Origin: Regnicoccus frigidus
GTDB taxonomy: Bacteria; Cyanobacteriota; Cyanobacteriia; PCC-6307; Cyanobiaceae
NCBI GenBank assembly: GCA_025194985.1
Contig: JAOANE010000046.1
Coordinates: 103,374-167,373, forward strand
Direction of reading: 5' to 3'
Length of the DNA: 64,000 bases
Shown: one piece after another, positions 38,347-47,751 of the stretch
Layout of the letters: every line of letters begins with the position of its first letter
Numbering within the stretch: the stretch's first letter is position 1
Program-made: the position numbers and the translations under genes
Notes under the pieces: generated by a model
Database searches by the model: none
Told to the model about the DNA's origin: nothing
Seen by the model: the letters and a program-made list of their open reading frames with translations, nothing else

Positions 38347-39798
38347 GTGAGTTCCGGAACGCTGTACGACAAGGTTTGGGATCTGCACCGCGTGGCTGAG
38401 CTGCCCGGCGGCGCCACCCAGCTGTTCATCGGTCTGCACCTGATCCACGAGGTGACCAGTCCCCAGGCCTTCGTGGCCCTGCGGGAGCTGGGCCTGGGAG
38501 TGCGCCACCCGGAGAGGACGGTGGCCACCGTGGATCACATCGTGCCGACTACCTCCCAGGCGCGGCCCTTCGCTGATCCCCTGGCCGAAACAATGCTGGC
38601 CACCTTGGAGAGCCACTGCGAGGAGCACGGCATCCGCCTTCACGGCATCGGCAGCGGCCGTCAGGGGATTGTGCACGTGATTGCACCGGAGCTGGGTCTC
38701 ACCCAGCCAGGCATGACCGTGGCCTGTGGCGATTCCCATACCTCCACCCACGGGGCCTTCGGAGCAATCGCCTTCGGCATCGGCACCAGCCAGGTGCGTG
38801 ATGTGCTGGCGGCCCAGAGCCTTTCGATCGACAAACTCAAGGTGCGTCGCATCTGGGTGGAAGGCCGGCTGCCTTTTGGTGTGTACGCCAAGGACTTGAT
38901 CCTCCACATGATCCGCCAGCTCGGGGTCAAAGGTGGCGTGGGCTATGCCTATGAATTTGCTGGTCCGGCCATCGAAGCCCTCTCGATGGAGGAACGCATG
39001 ACCCTCTGCAACATGGCGATTGAGGGTGGCGCCCGTTGCGGCTACGTCAATCCCGATGCCACCACCTTCGCCTACCTGCACGGCAGGCCGATGGCTCCGA
39101 GCCGGGCGAACTGGGAGCGGGCGGTGGCTTGGTGGCAAAGCCTGGCCAGCGGGCCTGAGGCCCACTTCGACGACGAGGTGCGTTTCGATGCCTCGGCCCT
39201 GGCGCCCACGGTCACCTGGGGGATCACCCCCGGCCAGGGGATCGGCATCGATGAGGCCGTGCCGACCCCCGAGCAGCTCGAACCCAACGAGCGCCCCCTG
39301 GCCGAGCAGGCTTACCTCTACATGGACCTCACCCCGGGGGCTGCGATCGCCGGTCTACCTGTGGATGTCTGCTTCATCGGCAGTTGCACCAACGGTCGGC
39401 TCAGTGATCTGCGCGCCGCTGCGGCCGTGGCCCGGGGGCGAACGGTGGCCAGCGGAATCAAGGCTTTTGTGGTGCCTGGCTCTGAGCAGGTGGCCCGCGC
39501 CGCTGAAGCCGAAGGGCTCGATCAGGTCTTCCGCGCCGCCGGGTTTGAGTGGCGCGAACCGGGCTGCTCGATGTGTCTGGCCATGAATCCGGACCGCCTC
39601 GAAGGCCGCCAGATCAGCGCCAGCTCCAGCAACCGCAACTTCAAGGGTCGCCAGGGCTCGGCCGTTGGCCGCACCCTGTTGATGAGCCCGGCGATGGTGG
39701 CGGCCGCGGCCGTTCGTGGTCACGTCACCGATGTGCGCGAGCTGCTGCTGGCGCCGCCACACCCCGAGCCAGCCCAACCGGAGCCAGCGCTTTCCTGA
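38347..39798 (+). CDS. leuC: 3-isopropylmalate dehydratase large subunit
   Basis: LeuC with LeuD isomerises 2- to 3-isopropylmalate in leucine synthesis. The 483-residue protein has TLYDKVWDLH at its start, DHIVPTTSQ, GDSHTSTHGAFG and the [4Fe-4S] ligands in CFIGSCTNGRLSDL and CSMCLAMNPD. The start is the GTG at 38347, preceded by GGAGG (38337-38341); the upstream codons to 38263 are not conserved. A 15-residue Pro/Glu tail (HPEPAQPEPA) ends the protein. leuD follows by 29 bp. Confidence 0.96.
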   Translation: MSSGTLYDKVWDLHRVAELPGGATQLFIGLHLIHEVTSPQAFVALRELGLGVRHPERTVATVDHIVPTTSQARPFADPLAETMLATLESHCEEHGIRLHGIGSGRQGIVHVIAPELGLTQPGMTVACGDSHTSTHGAFGAIAFGIGTSQVRDVLAAQSLSIDKLKVRRIWVEGRLPFGVYAKDLILHMIRQLGVKGGVGYAYEFAGPAIEALSMEERMTLCNMAIEGGARCGYVNPDATTFAYLHGRPMAPSRANWERAVAWWQSLASGPEAHFDDEVRFDASALAPTVTWGITPGQGIGIDEAVPTPEQLEPNERPLAEQAYLYMDLTPGAAIAGLPVDVCFIGSCTNGRLSDLRAAAAVARGRTVASGIKAFVVPGSEQVARAAEAEGLDQVFRAAGFEWREPGCSMCLAMNPDRLEGRQISASSSNRNFKGRQGSAVGRTLLMSPAMVAAAAVRGHVTDVRELLLAPPHPEPAQPEPALS

Positions 39799-39827
39799 GT
39801 CAGTTTGTTGCCCGCACCCTGCCATCA

Positions 39828-40496
39828 ATGACCACTTCCACTTCTCCCACCAGCTCGCGGCCCAGCTCACCCCCGCGTTCGCACGCCGCCTTCCCCTCCG
39901 GTCCGATCCGCTCGGTTCAGGGGCAGGCGGCGGTGATCAGTGGCGATGACATCGACACCGACCGCATCATTCCGGCTCGTTTCCTCAAGTGCATCAGCTT
40001 CGAGGGCCTGGGGGAACAGGCCTTTGCCGACGACCGTCTTGAGCTGGCCGGGGCCCATTCCCTTGATCGGCCTGAGCGCCGGGATGCCCGGATCCTGTTT
40101 GTGAACCGAAATTTCGGCTGCGGCTCGAGCCGGGAACATGCCCCCCAATCGCTGATGCGCTGGGGGATCCGGGCGGTGGTGGGCGAGAGCTTTGCTGAGA
40201 TCTTCTTTGGCAACTGCCTGGCGCTGGGGATTCCCTGCCTGCAGGTCAGCCATGACAGCCTCGTCGACCTTCAGGACCTCTCCACCGCCGACCCCGCCCT
40301 CGACTTCCAGCTCGACCTGGTCACAGCTGTCTTGAAGGCTGCCGATCGGCACTGGCCGCTGGAGATGGCGCCCGGGCCGCGCCATCTGTTGCTCAGCGGT
40401 CAATGGGATGCCACCAGCCAGCTTGTGGCCCACGATCAGGAGCTGCGCGCTACGGCGGCGCGACTGCCTTATTTGGTCAATTTCGCCCCTAGCTGA
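39828..40496 (+). CDS. leuD: 3-isopropylmalate dehydratase small subunit
   Basis: The 222-residue swivelling subunit shows ISGDDIDTDRIIPARFLK, FVNRNFGCGSSREHAPQSL and GESFAEIFFGNCLALGIP, all diagnostic. The first 27 residues are Ser/Pro-rich and non-conserved, so the true start could be internal, but ATG 39828 is the only upstream ATG close to homology. It is the second gene of leuCD and converges on the DUF3769 gene with only 7 bp between the stop codons. Confidence 0.95.
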   Translation: MTTSTSPTSSRPSSPPRSHAAFPSGPIRSVQGQAAVISGDDIDTDRIIPARFLKCISFEGLGEQAFADDRLELAGAHSLDRPERRDARILFVNRNFGCGSSREHAPQSLMRWGIRAVVGESFAEIFFGNCLALGIPCLQVSHDSLVDLQDLSTADPALDFQLDLVTAVLKAADRHWPLEMAPGPRHLLLSGQWDATSQLVAHDQELRATAARLPYLVNFAPS

Positions 40497-40503
40497 CGCG
40501 TGC

Positions 40504-43500
40504 TCAGAACCAGCGGCCGCGGGGCTGACCGGGAACAACCGGGCGGAAGGGCACAAAGGGTACGCCGGTGCCGTTGAAGCCGAAATCGTTCAGCCTGACC
40601 CGCACGCCGCCGATTCCCTCAAAGGGGCTATAGAACACGCTTAAGGCATAGGCGCGCCGTTGCCAGCGCAGCTCCACGAACGAGCCGGTCAGCTCGCCAT
40701 AGTTTGGAGACGATGGATCCACATTCAGGCCGATCCCCCCGTTGAACAGCAACGGTCCGGCCAGTTGCTGGGTCAGGCCGACCCCCACGGTGCCCAGGTC
40801 AACGGCCTGATCGAAGCCAAATGGGCTGAGCCCATCACGCACGGCGATGCCGCCGGTGAGCGTGATCTGGGTGAAGTCGAAATAGGGTTTGCTGAAGTTC
40901 CCCAGGGTGAGGGTGGGCCCGCCGGAGAACGACAGGACGTTCTGATTGGTGCCGTCGCCGAAGTAGGCCAGATCGGCAGAGAGATTGGTGTTGAAGGTCA
41001 GGCCCGGCACGATCGGCACGGGCGAATAGCGCAGGGCGCCATCCGGGGTCAGGGGTAAGGTTTGGCCTCGCCAGATGTTGAGGGAGCTGTTGATGGCGCC
41101 GAAGGCATTGGCGCGCCAGAGCTGGGCGAAATTATCCGATTCATTGCCGTTGATGAATTCGTTGCTCTGGTAGTTGCCGACGCCGAGCCGCCAGAAATAG
41201 CTGTTCCTCAGCCGTCCCAGATTCGGCAAGACCCCCTGCTGTTCCAGGGAGCCTCCAAAGGCGGAATAGACATCCTGTTCACCGAGGGAGCCGTTCCAGA
41301 TCCGAAAGCGATAGGCGGCAAACAGGCGTGCCACCGTGTCACCCAGCAGCGGTAGCTTCAACGGCCGGCTCATTTCTCCCCAGCTGCGGGTGCCGTTGGC
41401 GATGTTCTCCGGGTTGAAGCTGGAGAGATCGAGGTTGAACTCGGCGTCGAAGCCCAGTAGGGGCAGGTTGAGCTGGGCCTCCAGGCCGAACAGATCCCCC
41501 AATTGCGCGTCCTGCTCGACAGACGAGGACCCCGCCGAAGTTCCTGGCAGCGGGTAGCTGTTTGTTGTGCCCTGGACGGCACGCTCCAGCAGGAACTGGG
41601 GTTCCAGTTGCAGAGTTCCGGTCGATCCGATCCCGATTGGTCTGAGGCGGCGGCCGACGAAAAAGCCGTCGCGGTCCTCCTCGTCGAAACCGAACACCCA
41701 GCGGTTTTCCACCTCCTGTTCCTGCTGGATGCGGGTGCTGCTCGCCACGGGGACCGACAGACGATCCTCAAAAATCAGGCGGTTGCGGTTGGCGCGGATC
41801 ACCGTGTCGCCGTTCTCCTCTTGGACGGCCACCACGTTCTCGGCGTCCATCCACACCTGGGCTGGGGTGAAGGGATCGTTGCTAAAGCTGACCCGGTTGG
41901 CGCGCCAGTCGGTGTTGGTCATCTGGATGCGCGGCGACTGAAAGCGCAGCCGCGTCAGGGTGCCCTGGACCAGACCCTGCTGCCTGTTGCTGCGCAGACG
42001 GCGCACCTGGGGGGGAGTGGCAGGACCGAAATTGCTGTTCTGCTCGCCCTCGGTCAGGTCGGTTCCGCCGGGTACGGAAAACTGACGGTTCAGCACCAGT
42101 CCCTCCCGGGCCTGAACGTTGCTGATGCGCTGCTCGATCGTGGCGATCGCCTCGTCCCGCTCACGTTCTTGCTGACGCAGGTTGAGGAAGGAGGGCTTCT
42201 TCGGAGCTGGTAGCGGCCCCTGGGTTGTTTCAGGGGCTTGGGACCTGGGTTCAGCCCCAGCTTCTGGAAAAAGCTTGGGCGCTCCTCCGCCCATCGCCGC
42301 TTGCTCTAGGGCCTCGGGCAGCGAGCGCGGCCGCTCCGGGGGCTCCTCCGGGCGATTCGGGCAGCCTTTGGCGGGCGGCATTGACGCTGCCGCCTGCAGG
42401 GCGGCTTTCGGGGTGGCATCTTCGCCAAAGCGGTAGCGCAGCCCCAGAAGATAGGCATTGCTGCCTTCCTTGACGCCGTTGAAGGTCCCGAAGGCACCCG
42501 AGCGATGGTGGATGCGCCCCACCACCGACCATTGCGGGGAGAAGGATCCCTCCACCTCGAAACCCAGGTAATTGAGAATCCGGGACGATCGTTCGCGGAA
42601 GGTGTCCTCAAAGTTGCTGAGGCTGGTGGTGACGCTCACGCCCTGGACAACGCCCACATTCAGCCAGGGCTGCAGCCAGGCCCGCAGGCCGATGCCTGCT
42701 GTGAACTCGCCGAAGCTCTGGGCGGCGGTCCGCTGCCCTGAGGCGTCGTTGGTGAAGCGGCTGGTGAAGCCGCTGCCTCTCTGGGCGGCGGCCCAGTGGC
42801 CGAGGGCCGTGAAATCCAGTTCAAGGGCAAACGGTCCTGCCTTGATCAGCCGCCGCTGCAGGCCTGCGCCGAGCAGCAGCTCCTCCCTGAGCTGGCCCTT
42901 GAACTTGAAGGTGTCACCGAAATTGGCGTCGAACAATTGCCCGCCCCAGAGGGTGGCCGCCCAGGGATGGGGGTGCCAATCCGGGACCGGCGGCAAAATG
43001 GTCGGGCAGGCGATCGGCTCAGGGTCCGGCAGGGGTGTGGAGACCGGCAGCTCTGGATTGAGATCCACCTCGCTGGTGCTGAGATCCAGGACCCCATAGA
43101 CGTCCTCCATCTCGCCGGTCGCCTCGATCAGGCTGAAGCGCAGGCGGCTGGCCTGGAAGTACTGGTTGCCGCGCCGGAAGCGCACACTGCCGCTGGCATA
43201 AACCGTGCGGTTCGTGGTGTCGTACTCGAGGCGTTCCGCCATCAGCCGGCCACCGGCCAACACAGCTTTGACATTCCCCGTCGCGACAAAGCGCTGGATC
43301 AGCTGGTCAAAGCCCTGCTGATCGGCTGTGATCTCAAGCACCTTGGCCAGCGACTCCGGCGTGTCCACTGGTTCTGCCAGCTCGGGGCCCATTGCCGCAG
43401 GATCGGCCGATGGGCTGCCTGGCTGGTTAGCCAGCGGGCTGCTTAGGAGTGGGTTCGGCGGCTTCTGGCTGGGAGGTGCTTGCCAGGATCCACTCGGGTC

Positions 43501-43785
43501 AGCGCTGGTGGCAGGGTCGCCTGTTTTTGGATCCCTGAGTTCCGGATCGGTGCTCTTTTTTGGATCGCCGACCTCTCGATCGCCAACTTCTGCCTGAGCA
43601 GCTGGCGTTCCAGCGGGCAGCTGGCTGGCTGGGGTGCGTACTTCCAGGGCAGAGTCTGCATCCAGAGCAGAGCCCGCCTCCTTAATGCCAGGCAGAGGGT
43701 CAACCTGCGCGTGAGCTGTGGACCCCAACAAGCCAGCCGCACCGACCAACCCGATCGTCCAGTGGATGGGGTTGACCAGAGTCAC
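40504..43785 (-). CDS. DUF3769 family outer-membrane protein (LptD/OstA-like)
   Basis: The 1,093-residue protein has an N-terminal hydrophobic signal (TIGLVGAAGLLGSTAHA, cut near residue 26), a low-complexity Pro/Asp-rich linker (about 28-125) with five-residue periodicity (EVGDR-EVGDP, then DPELR-DPKTG-DPATS), an OstA-like segment (VLAGGRLMAERLEYDTTNRTVYA, VRFRRGNQYFQASRLRFS) and a long C-terminal half of alternating polar/hydrophobic strands typical of a beta-barrel. It is the cyanobacterial counterpart of LptD, expected to insert LPS in the outer membrane; this is inferred from family knowledge. It ends near leuD, convergently. Confidence 0.82.
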   Translation of the reverse strand: MTLVNPIHWTIGLVGAAGLLGSTAHAQVDPLPGIKEAGSALDADSALEVRTPASQLPAGTPAAQAEVGDREVGDPKKSTDPELRDPKTGDPATSADPSGSWQAPPSQKPPNPLLSSPLANQPGSPSADPAAMGPELAEPVDTPESLAKVLEITADQQGFDQLIQRFVATGNVKAVLAGGRLMAERLEYDTTNRTVYASGSVRFRRGNQYFQASRLRFSLIEATGEMEDVYGVLDLSTSEVDLNPELPVSTPLPDPEPIACPTILPPVPDWHPHPWAATLWGGQLFDANFGDTFKFKGQLREELLLGAGLQRRLIKAGPFALELDFTALGHWAAAQRGSGFTSRFTNDASGQRTAAQSFGEFTAGIGLRAWLQPWLNVGVVQGVSVTTSLSNFEDTFRERSSRILNYLGFEVEGSFSPQWSVVGRIHHRSGAFGTFNGVKEGSNAYLLGLRYRFGEDATPKAALQAAASMPPAKGCPNRPEEPPERPRSLPEALEQAAMGGGAPKLFPEAGAEPRSQAPETTQGPLPAPKKPSFLNLRQQERERDEAIATIEQRISNVQAREGLVLNRQFSVPGGTDLTEGEQNSNFGPATPPQVRRLRSNRQQGLVQGTLTRLRFQSPRIQMTNTDWRANRVSFSNDPFTPAQVWMDAENVVAVQEENGDTVIRANRNRLIFEDRLSVPVASSTRIQQEQEVENRWVFGFDEEDRDGFFVGRRLRPIGIGSTGTLQLEPQFLLERAVQGTTNSYPLPGTSAGSSSVEQDAQLGDLFGLEAQLNLPLLGFDAEFNLDLSSFNPENIANGTRSWGEMSRPLKLPLLGDTVARLFAAYRFRIWNGSLGEQDVYSAFGGSLEQQGVLPNLGRLRNSYFWRLGVGNYQSNEFINGNESDNFAQLWRANAFGAINSSLNIWRGQTLPLTPDGALRYSPVPIVPGLTFNTNLSADLAYFGDGTNQNVLSFSGGPTLTLGNFSKPYFDFTQITLTGGIAVRDGLSPFGFDQAVDLGTVGVGLTQQLAGPLLFNGGIGLNVDPSSPNYGELTGSFVELRWQRRAYALSVFYSPFEGIGGVRVRLNDFGFNGTGVPFVPFRPVVPGQPRGRWF
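43501..43590. repeat. degenerate 15-bp-period coding repeat in the DUF3769 linker
   Basis: On the minus strand the codons for residues 66-95 encode pentapeptide-like units EVGDR, EVGDP, then Asp-Pro at positions 80, 85 and 90 (DPELR, DPKTG, DPATS). The spacing is 15 bp. The linker is non-conserved. Confidence 0.5.
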
Positions 43786-43840
43786 CGCAGATTCTGAACA
43801 ACGGCTGATCTTGCCACGTCAAGGAAAGGCTGAGCCGATC

Positions 43841-43915
43841 AATGGACCAGCTGGAGAGTGGCTAGCTAAAGAGTGGCTAGGGAGGGGGTGGCTAGCTAGT
43901 GAGTGACCAGCTGGA
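43841..43915. repeat. five-unit tandem repeat, 15-bp period, between DUF3769 and psbI
   Basis: Consecutive 15-mers: AATGGACCAGCTGGA, GAGTGGCTAGCTAAA, GAGTGGCTAGGGAGG, GGGTGGCTAGCTAGT and GAGTGACCAGCTGGA. Units 1 and 5 share GACCAGCTGGA, units 2-4 share GTGGCTAG. The array is non-coding and lies between the psbI stop (43921) and the DUF3769 start (43785) on the minus strand. Confidence 0.82.
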
Positions 43916-43920
43916 GTGGC

Positions 43921-44040
43921 TCAATCCTCAAGATCCTTGCGGCTTGGGGTGCGGGTCGGATCGCTGGCCAGGAAGCCGAACACAAAAATGCCGATGAAGA
44001 AGAAAACGACCGAATAAACGGAAATCTTGAGAGCGAGCAT
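43921..44040 (-). CDS. psbI: photosystem II reaction center protein PsbI
   Basis: The 39-residue protein starts MLALKISVYSVVFFFIGIF, a single membrane helix, and ends with the conserved FLASDPTRTPSRKDLED. PsbI binds near D1 and CP43 and helps PSII assembly. It lies between the 15-bp repeat array and the divergent mannosidase gene. Confidence 0.97.
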   Translation of the reverse strand: MLALKISVYSVVFFFIGIFVFGFLASDPTRTPSRKDLED

Positions 44041-44140
44041 GGTCCGTCTGGCGGGTGACAGGGAGTGACAGGCCCCAGGTGGGCCCTGAACGACCCTTCG
44101 GCAGCGGCATCATCCTATGGGTCACCCATGGCCACCTCCG

Positions 44141-47100
44141 ATGCCCAAGGCCCTGGAAACGACACTTCCCACCTGGATTGAAACGTTTCAGTCACGTTCA
44201 AGGCTGGATCTGCTGCCGCAATGGGAGCGCCGCACGGCTTCCGGGTGCTGGCAGAACGCCGCCGCCGACCCCTGGGGAGGGCTGCACCGGCCCGACTGGC
44301 AGGCCCGCGGCCTGTTGATCTGGCCGCGGGGCGGCCTCAGCCTGAGGCTCAGGTTGCAGCTCCACTGTCCCGAGGCCTGGCGGTTCCATCAAGCCTGCGG
44401 CGCCCGCCTGGCGCTGCGTTGGTGGGCCATTGAGGCGCAGTTGCGCGTCGATGGGCTCGCGGTGCACCGGGGCGATCTCTACGACTCCGCCTGCCGCTGG
44501 CTGCTCCCCCCCCGCTGGTGGCAGGGCGAACCGCTGGAGCTCGAACTCGAGCTGCGCAGCCCTCTCCACGATGACGGCGCCCTGATCCTCAGCCGCCTGG
44601 AGCTGGAGCCCCTGCAGCCAGCCGACCCGGAGGGTCTGTTGCTGGCTACGGGCCTGGAGCTCGAGCAGCTGCGTCAGGCCCACCGCCTTGGCGAGCCGGC
44701 CGGACGCCTGGGGGGTGGGGCGACCCTGGGCTCACGAGCTGACGCTGAGGCGCTGGCCCGCTCCACGACCCCGTCGCCGGGGACCGTTCAGGTGCTGGGC
44801 CATGCCCACCTCGATCTGGCCTGGTTGTGGCCGGTGGCCGACACCTGGCAGGCCGCCGAGCGCACCTTCCGCTCTGCCCTGGCGCTGATGCGCCGCCATC
44901 CCCAGCTCCATTTCGGCCATTCCACCCCCGCGCTCTATGCCTGGCTGGAGCAACACCGCCCGACCCTGTTCGAAGAGATTCGTGGGGCGATGCGGGCCGG
45001 ACGCTGGGAACCCCTCAACGGCCCCTGGGTGGAGAGCGACTGCGTGCTGATCAGCACGGCTTCGCTGCTGCGCCAGTTTCAGGAAGGACAGGCCTACAGC
45101 CGGCGCGCCTTCCCGGAATGGACCCATGAGCTGGCCTGGTTGCCCGACAGCTTCGGCTTTGCTGCCGGCTTGCCGCCGGTGGCGGCGGCCACCGGCGTGC
45201 GCTGGTTCTGCACCCACAAGCTGGCCTGGAATGCCACCAACCCCTTTCCCCATCGACTGTTTCGCTGGCGGGGCCGCTGCGGAGCGGAGCTGCTGACCCT
45301 GGTCACCGCGCCGATCGGCAGCGATGGCGATCCGGTGGCGATCGAGCGCTACCGGCTGGAGTGGCAACAGGCCACCGGCTGTGCGGATGCCCTCTGGCTG
45401 CCAGGGGTGGGAGACCACGGCGGCGGCCCGACGGCCGAGATGCTGGAGCAATTGGCGTTGTGGCAAAACCAGCCGGTGGCGGCTGTCCAACGCCACGGCA
45501 CCGTGCGGGCCTACCTGGCCGACCTGGAGCAGCACCGCGAGCAACTGCCGGTCTGGCGCGACGAGCTCTACCTGGAATTGCACCGCGGCTGTGCCACCAG
45601 TCGGCCGGATCAGAAGCGTCACAACCGCAGCCTGGAGCGTCTGCTGCGGGAGGCGGATCTGGTGGGCGCCTTGCTCTGGGCCATTCCGGTTGCAACCGCT
45701 GGCCAACCCCCTGAGTCTGCCCCGCCAGCGGACACGGTCGACTGGCGAGCGCTGCTGTTTCAGCAGTTCCACGACATTTTGCCGGGCACCGCCATCCCCG
45801 ACGTGTTCGAGCAGGCCGAACCCCAGTGGCACCGCGCCCGCCGTCAGGCGCGGTGCCAGCGCGATCAGGCGCTCCTGGCCTGGCTGAGTGGCGCCGGACC
45901 GGCAGCGCCGGCAGGGCCCGGCCAGCTCTGGTGGCTCGCGTGCCTGCAAGCCCTGCCGGCGGCCTTCCGCACGGTGCGTTTGCCGAAGGGGGTTTGGTGG
46001 CAGGGTGATCAGCGCCTCCCCAGCCAGCCGACGGCGGCCGGGGGGGAGTGGGTGCAGCTCGCCAGCGCTGGTGGGGTGGCGGCGCTGGCCCTGCGTCGTC
46101 TGGTCTCTGCCGGCGCGATGACTGAGGCGTCAGCCGGAGGCACGGCGCTGGCCATGAACGGGATGGACGAGATGTTGCCCGGCGCCATCGAAGGACCCGT
46201 CACCCTGCAGCGCGCAGACGGATCAGCTGGTGCCCGTTGGCGGCTGGGCAATGGGCTGGTCCGCGCCGAACTCGGCCCCGCCGGGGTGGAGCAGCTTTGG
46301 GGTGCCGACGCCCTTCCCCAGCTTGCCAGCCCGCTCGAATGGCGCCGCTGGCGGGATCGCGGCGAATTCTGGGATGCCTGGGATCTGGCCGGGGACTACC
46401 GCGATCACCCCCTGCCCCTGAGCTGGCAGGGCGAGCTCCAGGTGGCTGAACAGGGGCCGCTCTGCTGCCGACTGGTCTGGCGCGGCCAGTGCGGCAGCAG
46501 TGCCCTGCGGCTGGATCTGCAGTTGCTGGCCGGCAGCCCCTGGCTTGAGCTGACCTTGCGGGTCGACTGGCGCCAGCGCCATGAGCTGTTGCGGCTCGAG
46601 CTGCCCCTGCAGCAGCAGGCCTTGCGCTGGGCGGCGGACACCTCTGGTGGCGTGCTGGAGCGGCCCGCCCGGGTCTGCACGCCGCGGGAGGCCAGCCGCT
46701 GGGAGGTCCCTGCCATCAGCTGGGTGGCCAGCCAGGCCGCTGACGGTGGACTGGCGGTGCTGCTCGATGGCCCCCAGGGTGTGTCGGCCGGCCCGCAGGC
46801 GCTGGGGGTGTCGTTGCTGCGCAGCCCCAGCTGGCCTGATCCTGGTGCCGATCAGGGCGTGCAACGGCTGCGGCTTGCCCTCTGCCCCTGCCCGGGTGGC
46901 TGGCGCCAGGCGGCGGTGCCGGCCGCGGCGGTGCAGTTCCGGGAGCCTCTCTGGCTGCGGCCAGCCCCGCCGGGAATGGCGGCCGGGCCGGCGGGCTGGC
47001 GGCGGATTCTTGACCTGGGCAGCCGAGCGCTGCAGCTGGTGGCCCTGCGCCCGGATCCGGAGCAGGGCGTGTTGCAACTCACAGCCCAGAACCTCTCGCC

Positions 47101-47257
47101 CTGTCGCCAGACCTTGGCGCTCGGCGGGAGGTGGCAGCTACTGGGGCGCCTGAATGCCGGTCAACGAAGCACTGCTGGCCGCTGGGCGTCAGCGGGGCCG
47201 GAGCGGCTCGGGCCCTGGGAGTTGGTGACCTGGCGGATTCGGGCTCAGTCGTCGTGA
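44141..47257 (+). CDS. GH38-family alpha-mannosidase
   Basis: A large (about 1,038 residues) cytosolic retaining glycosidase. The metal-binding His/Asp motif GHAHLDLAWLWPV sits near residue 220, NGPWVESDCVLIS and RQFQEGQAY follow, and the nucleophile Asp is in LAWLPDSFGFAAGLP with CTHKLAWNATNPFPH after it. A metal-ligand His occurs in GVGDHGGGPT and the C-terminal half is beta-rich, as in the family. It may trim or recycle alpha-mannosides from glycans; the substrate is unknown. ATG 44117 is an alternative start. It sits between psbI and psbN and overlaps psbN by 13 bp. Confidence 0.9.
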   Translation: MPKALETTLPTWIETFQSRSRLDLLPQWERRTASGCWQNAAADPWGGLHRPDWQARGLLIWPRGGLSLRLRLQLHCPEAWRFHQACGARLALRWWAIEAQLRVDGLAVHRGDLYDSACRWLLPPRWWQGEPLELELELRSPLHDDGALILSRLELEPLQPADPEGLLLATGLELEQLRQAHRLGEPAGRLGGGATLGSRADAEALARSTTPSPGTVQVLGHAHLDLAWLWPVADTWQAAERTFRSALALMRRHPQLHFGHSTPALYAWLEQHRPTLFEEIRGAMRAGRWEPLNGPWVESDCVLISTASLLRQFQEGQAYSRRAFPEWTHELAWLPDSFGFAAGLPPVAAATGVRWFCTHKLAWNATNPFPHRLFRWRGRCGAELLTLVTAPIGSDGDPVAIERYRLEWQQATGCADALWLPGVGDHGGGPTAEMLEQLALWQNQPVAAVQRHGTVRAYLADLEQHREQLPVWRDELYLELHRGCATSRPDQKRHNRSLERLLREADLVGALLWAIPVATAGQPPESAPPADTVDWRALLFQQFHDILPGTAIPDVFEQAEPQWHRARRQARCQRDQALLAWLSGAGPAAPAGPGQLWWLACLQALPAAFRTVRLPKGVWWQGDQRLPSQPTAAGGEWVQLASAGGVAALALRRLVSAGAMTEASAGGTALAMNGMDEMLPGAIEGPVTLQRADGSAGARWRLGNGLVRAELGPAGVEQLWGADALPQLASPLEWRRWRDRGEFWDAWDLAGDYRDHPLPLSWQGELQVAEQGPLCCRLVWRGQCGSSALRLDLQLLAGSPWLELTLRVDWRQRHELLRLELPLQQQALRWAADTSGGVLERPARVCTPREASRWEVPAISWVASQAADGGLAVLLDGPQGVSAGPQALGVSLLRSPSWPDPGADQGVQRLRLALCPCPGGWRQAAVPAAAVQFREPLWLRPAPPGMAAGPAGWRRILDLGSRALQLVALRPDPEQGVLQLTAQNLSPCRQTLALGGRWQLLGRLNAGQRSTAGRWASAGPERLGPWELVTWRIRAQSS

Positions 47258-47385
47258 TCGTCGAACGGGTCGGTGAGGCCCTTGGAGGGCGGACCGAAGG
47301 CCAGGTACACGCCAAAACCTGTCAGCGCCAGAAGCGCCAGCAGCACGGTGATCGCGATCGAAAGGGCGGGGGAGGTTTCTGTCAC
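47245..47385 (-). CDS. psbN: PsbN protein
   Basis: A 46-residue single-helix protein: TETSPALSIAITVLLALLAL followed by TGFGVYLAFGPPSKGLTDPF, with a terminal DDHDD. PsbN is needed for assembly or repair of the PSII reaction centre rather than being a stable subunit. The start is GTG 47385; no ATG is available. The stop codon lies inside the 3' end of the mannosidase gene. It is divergent from psbH with 131 bp between starts, a conserved arrangement. Confidence 0.94.
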   Translation of the reverse strand: MTETSPALSIAITVLLALLALTGFGVYLAFGPPSKGLTDPFDDHDD

Positions 47386-47516
47386 AGGTGGGGGCTGGGA
47401 GACGGGCAGGACAGGGCCGGTTGTTCCATCACAACTCTCGACCCTGGCGGCTCGGTGCAGCGGCGGGAGCTTTACAGTAACGACCCAGACACCTGTGTCA
47501 GAGAGGTTCAGCCGCC

Positions 47517-47717
47517 ATGGCCCAACGCACTCCCTTGGGGAACCTGCTTCGCCCGCTCAATTCCGAGTACGGCAAGGTCGTGCCGGGTTGGGGGACGACC
47601 CCGGTGATGGGCATCTTCATGGTTCTGTTCCTGGTCTTTCTGCTGGTGATCCTGCAGCTGTACAACAAGTCGTTGTTGCTCGATGGGATCACGGTGAACT
47701 GGAACGGCCTCGGCTGA
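47517..47717 (+). CDS. psbH: photosystem II protein PsbH
   Basis: The 66-residue subunit begins MAQRTPLGNLLRPLNSEYGK and has one membrane helix (TPVMGIFMVLFLVFLLVILQ) followed by YNKSLLLDG, all diagnostic for PsbH. It stabilises CP47 and the QB site. tatA follows by 34 bp in the same direction. Confidence 0.97.
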   Translation: MAQRTPLGNLLRPLNSEYGKVVPGWGTTPVMGIFMVLFLVFLLVILQLYNKSLLLDGITVNWNGLG

Positions 47718-47751
47718 GCGATCTGCGCTCCTGCTCCATCGCCCTCTGGCC

